In this document: positions 10,637 through 18,203 of the stretch, piece after piece | How the letters are laid out: each line of letters starts with the position of its first letter | How positions within the stretch are numbered: the first letter of the stretch is position 1 | From: Cupriavidus necator | GTDB lineage: Bacteria > Pseudomonadota > Gammaproteobacteria > Burkholderiales > Burkholderiaceae | Assembly (NCBI RefSeq): GCF_013141915.1 | Contig: NZ_SROX01000022.1 | Coordinates: 1 to 64,000, forward strand | DNA length: 64,000 bases | Reading direction: 5' to 3' | Translations under genes and position numbers: made by a program | The notes under the pieces: model-generated | What the model was told of the DNA's origin: nothing | Databases searched by the model: none | Seen by the model: the letters and a program-made list of their open reading frames with translations, nothing else

Positions 10637-10757
10637 CTCTCCCGCGCGCGGGAGAGGGGTTGGGGGAGAGGGCGGGCGCGTGGCAAGCACCGTGACGCCT
10701 CACTTCGTGGGCCCGCCTGCCCTCTCCCCCGCCCCTCTCCCATATATGGGAGAGGGG
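10637..10757. repeat. REP-like inverted repeat between fumA and murI
   Basis: The tract contains a perfect 20-base palindrome at 10637-10656 (CTCTCCCGCG arm) and a perfect 26-base palindrome at 10732-10757 (CCCCTCTCCCATA arm). The sequences between also pair: GGGGGAGAGGGC near 10661-10672 opposes GCCCTCTCCCCC near 10719-10730. The whole tract could fold into one long hairpin in RNA or a cruciform in DNA. CCCTCTCCC-type extragenic palindromes are frequent in this group of bacteria. It may also end or stabilise fumA transcripts; there is no clear T-run. Confidence 0.75.
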
Positions 10758-10783
10758 AGAAAACAATCCCTTCATCCCGCCCC

Positions 10784-11593
10784 GTGAACCCAGCACCCAT
10801 CGGCGTCTTCGATTCCGGCCTCGGCGGCCTGTCGGTGCTGCGCGAGATCCGCGCGCTGCTGCCGCATGAGCCGCTGCTGTACCTCGCCGATTCGAAGTAC
10901 GCGCCCTACGGCGAAAAACCCGAGCATTTTGTCGAAGCGCGCACGCTGCAGGCCTGCGAGTGGATGATCGGCCAGGGCTGCAAGGCGCTGGTGGTCGCCT
11001 GCAATACCGCCACCGGCCATGCCGTGGCCTTGCTGCGCGAGCGGCTGCCGGTACCGATCATCGGCGTCGAACCCGGCCTGAAGCCCGCGGCCGCGGCCAG
11101 CCGCAGCAAGGTGGTCGGCGTGCTGGCAACCGCCAATACGCTCAAGAGCGCGAAGTTCGCGCGGCTGCTGGCATCGCTGGACGGCGAAAGCCGCTTCCTG
11201 TGCCAGGCCGGGCTGGGACTGGTGACGCTGGTCGAACAAGGCCAGATCGACGGACCCAGCGTACGCGAGCGCCTCGAAGCCTATCTCGCGCCCATGCTGG
11301 AAGCCGGCGCCGATACCCTGGTGCTGGGCTGCACCCACTATCCGTTCCTGTCAGGCGCCATCCGGGCCATCGCCGGCAATCGGCTGGCGCTGGTCGATAC
11401 CGGCAGCGCGGTCGCGCGCCAGCTGGCGCGCAAGCTTGCCGAGCATGCGCTGGCCGCCCCGCCCGGGACTGCACGGCGCGATCGCTTTCTCTCCACCAAG
11501 GACGCCGCGCATCTGCGCGCGATGGTGGCGACGCTGCTGCAGGTGCAAGCCGACGCCGAAACCGTGGTGATCGAACCGGCGCCGGCGTTCTGA
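10784..11593 (+). CDS. murI: Glutamate racemase
   Basis: The 269-residue enzyme makes D-glutamate for peptidoglycan. The N-terminus GVFDSGLGGLSVLREI is the family signature. The two catalytic cysteines are visible in VVACNTATG (near residue 70) and LGCTHYPF (near 181). GTG at 10784 gives the usual N-terminus; the open frame extends upstream through the repeat tract at 10637-10757 but cannot be coding there. The gene converges with the minus-strand AAA+ gene only 13 bases beyond its stop. Confidence 0.95.
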   Translation: MNPAPIGVFDSGLGGLSVLREIRALLPHEPLLYLADSKYAPYGEKPEHFVEARTLQACEWMIGQGCKALVVACNTATGHAVALLRERLPVPIIGVEPGLKPAAAASRSKVVGVLATANTLKSAKFARLLASLDGESRFLCQAGLGLVTLVEQGQIDGPSVRERLEAYLAPMLEAGADTLVLGCTHYPFLSGAIRAIAGNRLALVDTGSAVARQLARKLAEHALAAPPGTARRDRFLSTKDAAHLRAMVATLLQVQADAETVVIEPAPAF

Positions 11594-11606
11594 CCAGCGC
11601 CTGCCG

Positions 11607-13907
11607 TCAGCGCAGGAAGCCCAGCGGGCGGTGCTCGCGCACCTCCGGCTTGATCGCATGCTCCTGGCGCAACTGCGCCAGGAATTCATCCGGCGTCAGC
11701 GCCTCGCCCAGCAGCACGCACTGGCGCTTGACCGTGGCAAAGTCGCCAGGCGTCAGGCAATCCATCGCGCCCAGGTCGCTGCGCATGGCGTCGGTCAGGC
11801 CGGCGGCATCGCCATCGAGCGCCTCGTCGACAAACATCGCCACGCGTTGCGCGGGCTTGAGCGCGAGGAAGCGGATCTTGAACGAGAAGCGGCGCAGCGC
11901 GGCCTCGTCGATGCGGTCGAACAGGTTGGTGGTGCAGATGAAGATGCCGTTGAAGCGCTCCATGCCCTGCAGCATCTCGTTGACTTCGGAGATCTCGTAG
12001 TTGCGCACCGCCTGCTGGCGGCTCTGCATGAAGCTGTCGGCCTCGTCCAGCAGCAGCACCGCGCCGTCCTCTTCGGCACGCGCGAACATCGCGGCAATCT
12101 GCTGTTCGGTCTCGCCCACGTACTTGCTCATCAGGTCCGAGGCGCGCCGGATCATCAGCGGCAGGTCCAGCTCGGCCGCGATATGCTCGGCCAGCGCGGT
12201 CTTGCCGGTGCCCGGCGGGCCATAGAAGCACAGCGTGCCGCGCTGGCGCACGCGCAGCGCGTCGACGATCTTGACCACCTCGTAGCGGGTCTCGAGGTGC
12301 AGGTTCTCGAGCCGGTAGTGCGTGACCACCGGGCGCGCTTCGGCCTCGGGGCGCAGGCCCATGGCGCGGTCGGCATGCTCGAGCTGGCGCAGGATCAGCG
12401 CCTCGACCGGCTCCTCGACGTTCGGCCGCGCGAGTTCGACAAAGCGCGCCGCCGATTGCACCTGCGCGGGCGTCAGCGTCTTGCGCCCGGCCAGGCCGGT
12501 GATAAAGGCATCGCTGACATCCAGCCCGCCCAGGTGCTTGCGGATGATGTTCTCGCGCACCAGCGGCGGCGGGATCTTCAGCTCGAGGTGGAACTGGAAG
12601 CGGCGCAGGTACGCCGGGTCGATCTGCCGGATCGAATTGGAAATCCAGATCACCGGCACGGGATTCTGCTCGAGCGTCTGGTTGACCCAGGCCTTGCCAT
12701 TGACCGACGCGCGTGTATCTTCCTGGCCGAACAGGCTCATCAGCTCGCGCCCGGTGCCGGGAAACACGTCTTCCACTTCATCGAACAGCAGCGCGGTATG
12801 GGCGCGCCCGCGCAGGAACGCCTGCGACACCTGCAGCGAGCGGTAGCGGTCCTTGCCCGATAGGCTGTTGCCGTCGCGATCCAGGCAATCGACCTCATAC
12901 AGCTCGCAGCCGGCCTCGCGCGCCAGCAGCCGCGCGAATTCGGTCTTGCCGGTGCCGGGCGGGCCGTAGATCAGCACATTGACACCGCTGGCGTGCTGGC
13001 GCGTGGCATTGGCCAGCAGCGCGCGCAGGTAGCGCGCGTCGGTCTCCACATGCGGATAGTCGGCGGTGGTCAGCGTGGGCGGCGCGGCCGGGCGCGTGAA
13101 TACCGCCATCATCTCGGCCTCGTTGGCGTAGTTGCCGAGCAGGACGTGCAGCAGCCGGTCCGACAACCGCATCAGGTCGCCCAGGTCGGTCACGCTGTTT
13201 TCCGGCAGCGGCTGCTCGATCAGGTTCAGCGTCTCCAGCCGCGAGCCGGGCCGCAGCGAGGCCGCCACGTCGGCCGCACCGGCGCCGGTCAGGCCCGCCA
13301 GGATCTGGAACGCCTCCTGGCTGTGCGCCACCTTGCAGTCGACCATGACCGCGCGCAAGTCGCGCTTGTACTTGGCCAGCGCCGCATACAGCAGCAGCTT
13401 GCGCTCATGGTCGGGCAGGTCCAGCACGTGGCTGAGCATGTCGATATTGCGCACCAGCAGCACACGCTCGCCTTCCAGCCGCTGGGCGATCGCCGCGGCC
13501 GACGCATCGAACACGGCGAACATGTCCTTGGCGTGGTGCTTGACGTACTCGTCGAGGTAATAGAACAGCGCGCTTTCATCGAAGGCGCTGTTCCACTGGC
13601 CATGGCGGTCCAGGAATTCTTCCGGCGTCAGGCGGGCCGCCCCTTTCCAGGCGGGCATGTCGGCACAGCGCGCGGCCAGGAAGCGCTGCACGCGCAGCAC
13701 CACGCCGTAGGGCCACACCATCTCCTGCGCGCTGACAGTCAGGACATCGTTGATATTGCTGCGCAGGTTAAAGCGCGGTCCCAGCGCGCAGACCACGCGC
13801 AAGGCAAACTGGGCGCACATCCAGTCCAGCGCCGAACTCGACGATACGCCATGCATGGAGCGCAGAAGCGTCGATCGGTCATCTTCAGCAAAACGTGTGA
13901 AGTCCAT
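11607..13907 (-). CDS. Double AAA+ ATPase of unknown function
   Basis: The protein has 766 residues. Residues 1-300 show no recognised domain. Two AAA+ modules follow. The first has Walker A YGPPGTGKTEFA at about 312 and Walker B TALLFDEVEDVF at about 370. The second has Walker A YGPPGTGKTALAEH at about 558, pore-like SKYVGETE and Walker B VLLLDEADSF, with a likely sensor in FICTTNLFDRID. The second module resembles FtsH/Cdc48-type unfoldases. No protease, membrane helix or zinc ligand set is seen. It stands alone, converging with murI and divergent from the ton locus, so context gives no role. Possible roles are remodelling or chaperone activity; this is inference. Confidence 0.75.
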   Translation of the reverse strand: MDFTRFAEDDRSTLLRSMHGVSSSSALDWMCAQFALRVVCALGPRFNLRSNINDVLTVSAQEMVWPYGVVLRVQRFLAARCADMPAWKGAARLTPEEFLDRHGQWNSAFDESALFYYLDEYVKHHAKDMFAVFDASAAAIAQRLEGERVLLVRNIDMLSHVLDLPDHERKLLLYAALAKYKRDLRAVMVDCKVAHSQEAFQILAGLTGAGAADVAASLRPGSRLETLNLIEQPLPENSVTDLGDLMRLSDRLLHVLLGNYANEAEMMAVFTRPAAPPTLTTADYPHVETDARYLRALLANATRQHASGVNVLIYGPPGTGKTEFARLLAREAGCELYEVDCLDRDGNSLSGKDRYRSLQVSQAFLRGRAHTALLFDEVEDVFPGTGRELMSLFGQEDTRASVNGKAWVNQTLEQNPVPVIWISNSIRQIDPAYLRRFQFHLELKIPPPLVRENIIRKHLGGLDVSDAFITGLAGRKTLTPAQVQSAARFVELARPNVEEPVEALILRQLEHADRAMGLRPEAEARPVVTHYRLENLHLETRYEVVKIVDALRVRQRGTLCFYGPPGTGKTALAEHIAAELDLPLMIRRASDLMSKYVGETEQQIAAMFARAEEDGAVLLLDEADSFMQSRQQAVRNYEISEVNEMLQGMERFNGIFICTTNLFDRIDEAALRRFSFKIRFLALKPAQRVAMFVDEALDGDAAGLTDAMRSDLGAMDCLTPGDFATVKRQCVLLGEALTPDEFLAQLRQEHAIKPEVREHRPLGFLR

Positions 13908-14174
13908 GGACGAGTCCCCGAGCGCGCGATGCGCAATGGCGGGGCCGCGACAGGCGCACCGCCGCGTCTGCAGTGTCTTCCTATGCTAGCGCGCTTTCCC
14001 ACGCTACGCGCACGCCTGCGCGCAACCGGTGCCCGTGATGGTGACCTGGGGCACGGAAACGCGGTGCACGGCGCCAGCGGGCATGCACGAACGCTTCTCG
14101 CTCCCGATGCAGGTCTGGACTTGCCGGTATAACGTGCCAGGGCAGAAAATTCCAGTTGCGACGCACAAATCACA

Positions 14175-14193
14175 ACAAATAAGAATCATTATC
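14175..14193. promoter_or_regulatory. Fur-box candidate upstream of the ton locus
   Basis: The 19 bases ending AATCATTATC match the Fur consensus at about 14 positions; the right half is perfect. A -10-like TATACT follows at 14197-14202, so binding would block RNA polymerase. The downstream genes (a 21-codon ORF, tonB, exbB, exbD) are classical iron-repressed targets. The rest of the 358-base gap 13908-14266 shows nothing else recognisable. Confidence 0.65.
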
Positions 14194-14266
14194 GTTTATA
14201 CTCAGCAGCTGACACGCTGCCCCAGAGTAGCGCTCCCACGGCAACCCTGTTGAAGGAGCGTTTATC

Positions 14267-14332
14267 ATGGAATTGCTGCTTAGCCTGCTGGTCGGTTGCG
14301 GCATCTCGCTGATCCTGTTTTATCGCAAGTGA
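14267..14332 (+). CDS. 21-residue hydrophobic peptide ORF in the ton locus
   Basis: ATG 14267 is preceded by AAGGAG at 14253-14258 with an 8-base spacer, among the strongest ribosome binding sites in the window. The 21-residue product starts MELLLSLLVGCGISL and ends LFYRK: a single membrane helix with a basic end, containing one cysteine. It lies between the Fur-box candidate and tonB, starting about 65 bases after the putative promoter, so it would be the first gene of the operon. No family is recognised. It could be a translated small membrane protein or a leader peptide that tunes tonB translation. Confidence 0.5.
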   Translation: MELLLSLLVGCGISLILFYRK

Positions 14333-14383
14333 CGGCGCACAGCCGCTACGGTGCCGCCGCCGGCAGACTTTTGTTGTTGACAC

Positions 14384-15043
14384 ATGTTCGATCAACGCTT
14401 CTTCAAGATTACGCTTGCCGTACTGCTGTTCCACGTCGGCCTGCTTTACCTCATCCAGAGCGGCCTGGGCCGCAAGCTTACCGAGGCCGTGATCGCGCCG
14501 GAGATCGTCGCGCGCATCATTCCGCTGGAACCGCCCAGGCAGGAAGCCCCGCCCGAGCCGCCCAAACCCAAGCCCAAGCAGGAAACCCCGCCGCCAAAGC
14601 AGGTCAAGGTGACCACGCCCAAGCCGACGCCGCCTCAGCCCAAGCCGGCGCCGCAGCCGGTGGCCGACCTGCCGCCGACGCCGTCCGCACCGGAAGCGCC
14701 GCCCGCCCCGCCGGCACCACCGGCACCGCCCGAGCCGGCGCCGGCACCGGTTTCCGCCGCGCCGCGCGCAGTCGGCATCGGCGAAATCCAGTGCACGCCG
14801 CCGCAACCGAAGTATCCTTCGCAGTCACGCCGCATGGGCGAGACCGGCAAGGCCGTGGTACGGCTGACCACCGACGAAAGCGGCAAGGTCGTGAAAACTG
14901 CAGTGGTCTCATCGAGCGGCTCGTCGCGGCTTGACCAGGCCGCGGTGGAGGCGGTGCAGGCGATGCGCTGCAAGCCTTACCTGGACAACGGCCGCGCCGT
15001 CGCCGTCACGGCGCAGCAGCCGATCGGCTTTGAACTGAATTGA
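14384..15043 (+). CDS. tonB: TonB energy transducer
   Basis: The 219-residue protein couples the proton-motive force to outer-membrane receptors. It has an N-terminal membrane helix at about 8-28 carrying the expected His (His17), a periplasmic Pro/Lys/Ala-rich spacer at about 48-125 and a C-terminal TonB domain at about 138-219 (QPKYPSQSRRMGETG, then VVSSSGSSRLDQAAVEAV). In the helix, the Ser four residues before the His of E. coli TonB is replaced by Val. exbB and exbD follow on the same strand, with gaps of 61 and 21 bases. The ribosome site before ATG 14384 is weak, in contrast to the small ORF upstream. Confidence 0.93.
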   Translation: MFDQRFFKITLAVLLFHVGLLYLIQSGLGRKLTEAVIAPEIVARIIPLEPPRQEAPPEPPKPKPKQETPPPKQVKVTTPKPTPPQPKPAPQPVADLPPTPSAPEAPPAPPAPPAPPEPAPAPVSAAPRAVGIGEIQCTPPQPKYPSQSRRMGETGKAVVRLTTDESGKVVKTAVVSSSGSSRLDQAAVEAVQAMRCKPYLDNGRAVAVTAQQPIGFELN

Positions 15044-15104
15044 GCGTCCCCTATTTCCGATCTCCGATCTGACCTAAACCAAGCGAACTCACAGGAACCA
15101 ACAC

Positions 15105-15833
15105 ATGCAGGACCTCGGACTCACCCACCTCTGGTCGCAAGGCGACTTCGTCATGCGTGCGACCGCCATCATTCTGCTGATCATGTCGCTCGCCTCATGG
15201 ATCGTAATCCTGACCAAGGCGTGGGATCTGGTGCGCCTGAAGAAGATGGCGCAAGGCGCGGAAAAGCGCTTCTGGCACTCGGACGATTTCGACCACGCGC
15301 TGGAAACCCTGGGCGCGGGCGATGCCAACCCGTTCCGCACGCTCGCCATCACCGGCAAGGAAGCCGCCCAGCACCATCGCGCCAGCCAGCCGCAACTGCA
15401 CGACGTGATGGATATCTCCGACTGGCTGACCCGCTCGCTGAAGAGCTCCATCGATGAATCGGTGGCGCGCATGCAGTCGGGCCTGGCCGTGCTGGCGTCG
15501 GTGGGCTCGACCGCGCCGTTCGTCGGCCTGTTCGGCACCGTGTGGGGCATCTACCACGCGCTGATCGGCATCGGCGCTTCGGGCGTGCCGACCATCGACA
15601 AGGTTGCCGGCCCGGTGGGCGAGGCGCTGATCATGACCGCCTTCGGCCTGGCCGTGGCAATCCCCGCGGTACTGGGCTATAACGCCCTCACCCGCGGCAA
15701 CAAGTCGGTGATCTCGAAGCTCAACCGCTTTGCCCACGACCTGCACGCCTACTTCGTCACCGGCGCGCGCGTACGCCCGACCGGCGCCCGCGCCGAGGAC
15801 GGCACCGTGCGCCTGGCCGCGGCACAGCGCTAA
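15105..15833 (+). CDS. exbB: ExbB, MotA/TolQ/ExbB proton channel protein
   Basis: The 242-residue protein forms the pentameric channel scaffold of the Ton motor. Three hydrophobic helices are visible near residues 15-38, 128-150 and 172-195. Hallmark segments are LASVGSTAPFVGLFGTVWGI in the second helix region and GPVGEALIMTAFGLAVAIPA in the third. AGGAACC precedes the ATG at 15105. It lies between tonB and exbD and is probably co-transcribed from the Fur-controlled promoter. Confidence 0.95.
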   Translation: MQDLGLTHLWSQGDFVMRATAIILLIMSLASWIVILTKAWDLVRLKKMAQGAEKRFWHSDDFDHALETLGAGDANPFRTLAITGKEAAQHHRASQPQLHDVMDISDWLTRSLKSSIDESVARMQSGLAVLASVGSTAPFVGLFGTVWGIYHALIGIGASGVPTIDKVAGPVGEALIMTAFGLAVAIPAVLGYNALTRGNKSVISKLNRFAHDLHAYFVTGARVRPTGARAEDGTVRLAAAQR

Positions 15834-15854
15834 ACTCCTAGCAAGGAAGTCATC

Positions 15855-16268
<414 letters not shown>

Positions 16269-16298
16269 GCCGGCGCCTGCGGGCGCCCTCGAACGACA

Positions 16299-16325
16299 AA
16301 GGGCACCTTCGGGTGCCCTTTTGTT
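16299..16325 (+). terminator. Rho-independent terminator after exbD
   Basis: AAGGGCACC-TTCG-GGTGCCCTT forms a 9-base-pair stem with a stable TTCG tetraloop, followed by TTGTT. Confidence 0.9.
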
Positions 16326-16407
16326 ATGGGGCCGCCAACTCGCACGCAGCTGCCCGCTCGCACTGCGGTACCTCCGTAGCCGTAACCTGAATCTTGGGAA
16401 GAGGCTA

Positions 16408-16436
16408 TTGTAATGATAACGGTTCTCATTTAATAT
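16408..16436 (+). promoter_or_regulatory. Promoter with Fur-box candidate for hemP
   Basis: TTGTAA at 16408-16413 and TAATAT at 16431-16436 are separated by 17 bases. A Fur-box candidate with TAATGATAA in its left half (16409-16427, about 13 of 19 matches) covers the -35 region. Because a terminator ends the exbD unit, hemP has its own promoter and probably its own iron control. Confidence 0.6.
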
Positions 16437-16518
16437 CATTCCATTGACTGCCCCAGCCGCGGCACGGCCGCCCTGGTTGCACTCCCCTTACTCTCCTATC
16501 GCAGAACGGAGCCAGATG

Positions 16519-16848
16519 ATGAGCACACTTTCCCTGCCGCTGTCGCAACCCCGAGAAGTTAGCCGCCGCCGCTTGTCGCTGCGCCGCGTCGACGTGGTCG
16601 CGCAGCCGCGCCGGGATGCCAGCGCAAAGGCCACCCCGTCGGCGATCGCCTCGGTCAAGTCCGCCGTGGCCGCCCTGCCTGCGCGCCTGGAGGCGCTGGT
16701 GCGCGACAGTCTGAGCTCGGCGCCCGCCGGCGAGCCGGTGGCGCTGGAAGCTATCATGCGCGGTGCCAACACGCTGCCGATCCTGCACAACGGCGAGGTC
16801 TACACGCTGCGCGTGACGCGCTACGGCAAGCTGATCCTGACGAAATGA
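16519..16848 (+). CDS. hemP: Hemin uptake protein HemP
   Basis: The 109-residue protein ends in the HemP motif LHNGEVYTLRVTRYGKLILTK-like stretch (residues 89-109). HemP/HmuP family members are small proteins needed for expression or function of heme uptake systems. The N-terminal 60 residues are Arg/Ala/Ser-rich and not conserved in the family, so the protein is longer than the usual 60-80 residues. ATG 16519 is 8 bases after GGAG; ATG 16516 directly before it is an alternative. No heme receptor gene is in view, so its targets lie elsewhere. Confidence 0.85.
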   Translation: MSTLSLPLSQPREVSRRRLSLRRVDVVAQPRRDASAKATPSAIASVKSAVAALPARLEALVRDSLSSAPAGEPVALEAIMRGANTLPILHNGEVYTLRVTRYGKLILTK

Positions 16849-16894
16849 AGCGGCCCCGCGGCAATTCCTCAGGGAGGCAGGCGGGAGAAGCGAT

Positions 16895-17086
16895 ATGAAA
16901 CCCGCGCCAGGCGCGGACGCCACGAGCGTGGCAGCAAAGACTTTTGTGGGGACCACCTCGGAACGAGGTGTTGGGCAGTAGCCAGGTATGCAAGCCGCAG
17001 GCGGGAGTCAGACCCCACGCCAGGCCGGCCGTACCCAGCCATGCCCTCTTTTATGCCGCCCCGCAGGCCATGCCTGCCGGGCCTTT
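16895..17086 (+). other. Hairpin-rich tract after hemP with a 28-codon ORF
   Basis: Three consecutive dyads are present: CCGCGCC-A-GGCGCGG (16902-16916), GCCACG-AG-CGTGGC (16919-16932) and CACCTCG-GAA-CGAGGTG (16954-16970). A further hairpin GCAGGC-CAT-GCCTGC (17063-17077) is followed by CGGGCCTTTTC and may terminate transcription. The same segment holds a 28-codon frame (ATG 16895, stop 16979-16981) with GGGAGAAG just upstream, whose product ends SERGVGQ. It may be a structured hemP 3' end, a small RNA or a short gene; these are not distinguishable by eye. Confidence 0.4.
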
Positions 17087-17119
17087 TCATGCACCGGCGT
17101 CAGCGCCGGCGCGATCGCC

Positions 17120-17527
17120 TTACAGGCCCAGCGCGGCGATGCCGGCACGCGCGACCTGCGCGTCCTCGGTCGACTTCACGCCCGACACGCCGACGGCACC
17201 CACCACCTGCTCATTGCAGACGATGGGCACGCCGCCCTCCAGCATGCCGTGCAGCACGGGCGCCGTCATGAACGAGTAGCGGCCGTTGTTGATCATGTCT
17301 TCGTAGACCTTCGACTCACGGCGGCCCAGCGCGGAGGTACGCGCCTTTTCTCCGGCGATATAGGCCGAGATCGGGGCGGCGCCGTCCAGGCGCTGCATGC
17401 CCAGCATATGGCCGCCGTCGTCGACCACGACGATGGACACGGCCCAGTGATGGTTCTTTGCTTCGGTTTCCGCTGCGGCCATGATCTTCTTCACGTCGTC
17501 TGCCGTCAGAACCGTCTTTTGCTGCAT
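17120..17527 (-). CDS. GlcG/HbpS family heme-binding-like protein
   Basis: The 135-residue protein is a single GlcG/HbpS (DUF336) domain: LTADDVKKIMAAAETEA at the start, VSIVVVDDGGHMLGMQRLD in the middle, and GGVPIVCNEQVVGAVGVSG near the end. Members bind heme or related ligands or accompany glycolate and other catabolic genes; there is no signal peptide, so it should be cytoplasmic. ATG 17527 is 6 bases after AGGAG on the minus strand, and a -10-like TATACT lies at 17564-17569; the longer open frame is therefore rejected. It lies near hemP on the opposite strand, which hints at, but does not show, a heme link. Confidence 0.8.
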   Translation of the reverse strand: MQQKTVLTADDVKKIMAAAETEAKNHHWAVSIVVVDDGGHMLGMQRLDGAAPISAYIAGEKARTSALGRRESKVYEDMINNGRYSFMTAPVLHGMLEGGVPIVCNEQVVGAVGVSGVKSTEDAQVARAGIAALGL

Positions 17528-17638
17528 GCCACTCTCCTGGTCATTGATTTGGATAGAGGCCGAAGTATAGCGCTGCACCTGCGCCATCGTCATGGCAAGC
17601 GGGCCGCCATGAACTGCCGCCGGACTTACCACGGCAAA

Positions 17639-17658
17639 ATGGCCCGCGAGCGGGCCAT
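17639..17658 (-). terminator. Terminator of the exported repeat-protein gene
   Basis: ATGGCCCGC-GA-GCGGGCCAT is a perfect 9-base dyad followed on the minus strand by TTTG. It lies 28 bases after the stop at 17687. Confidence 0.65.
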
Positions 17659-17686
17659 TGGTCATGCGAGGGCTGGAGCGGTGCGA

Positions 17687-17944
17687 TCACGCGCCGTCGG
17701 TGAACGTATCCGGCTTGCCCAGCTTGGCGCCGTCGGTGTACGGGTCAGCCTTGCCGACACGTGCGCCGTCCGTGAAGGGATCCGGCTTGCCAACCTTCGC
17801 GCCGTCGGTGTACGGGTCGACTGCGCCGATCTTGGCGCCGTCGAGATACGGATCGACCTTGCCCACAGCGGCGAACGAGGCGGTGGAGGCAGTGCCCAGG
17901 ACCGCCAGGGCGGCGGCGGCAATCACGGCTTGTTTGATCTTCAT
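17687..17944 (-). CDS. Exported small protein with DPYTDGAKVGK-type repeats
   Basis: The 85-residue protein begins with a clear Sec signal peptide (MKIKQAVIAAAALAVLG, probable cleavage after SFA near residue 25). The rest is almost entirely five tandem 12-residue units of the form (V/P/A)DP(Y/F)(T/L)DGA(K/R)(V/I/L)GK, the last truncated at TDGA. Each unit carries two aspartates and one basic residue. It is flanked by its own terminator and an upstream dyad at 18025, so it is a single-gene unit. I recall similar short repeat proteins in Cupriavidus but know no proven function; acidic repeats suggest cation binding or envelope interaction, which is inference. Confidence 0.75.
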   Translation of the reverse strand: MKIKQAVIAAAALAVLGTASTASFAAVGKVDPYLDGAKIGAVDPYTDGAKVGKPDPFTDGARVGKADPYTDGAKLGKPDTFTDGA

Positions 17945-18024
17945 AAGATTCCCCTTGCTTCTTGGTTGGTCAAGGCATCGCCGGCCCGGACAACAGGCGT
18001 CATAGCGATGTCACACCATTAGTT

Positions 18025-18039
18025 TAGGGAAAACCCCTA
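18025..18039. promoter_or_regulatory. Inverted repeat upstream of the repeat-protein gene
   Basis: TAGGG-AAAAC-CCCTA is a perfect 5-base dyad about 80 bases upstream of the start at 17944. On the minus strand TAAACT follows directly and could be a -10 box. It may bind a response regulator or other dimer. Confidence 0.4.
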
Positions 18040-18156
18040 CCCTGGTGCAGGTGACGCTTTGAGCAGTCTGTTCAAATATTTTGACCTCGATCAAGACCCG
18101 ATGCTATGCCCGGAACCTGTCGGCGAGCGTTATGTCGCAGTGCAGCGCCAAATAGC

Positions 18157-18180
18157 AAAGGGCCCGGAATTGGGCCCTTT
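18157..18180 (-). terminator. Terminator of the Tyr/Pro-rich protein gene
   Basis: AAAGGGCCC-N6-GGGCCCTTT forms a 9-base-pair stem 24 bases beyond the stop at 18204; the stem itself ends in T residues on the minus strand. Confidence 0.7.
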
Positions 18181-18203
18181 GCTTCAGAAGACGCAGACCG
18201 CGC

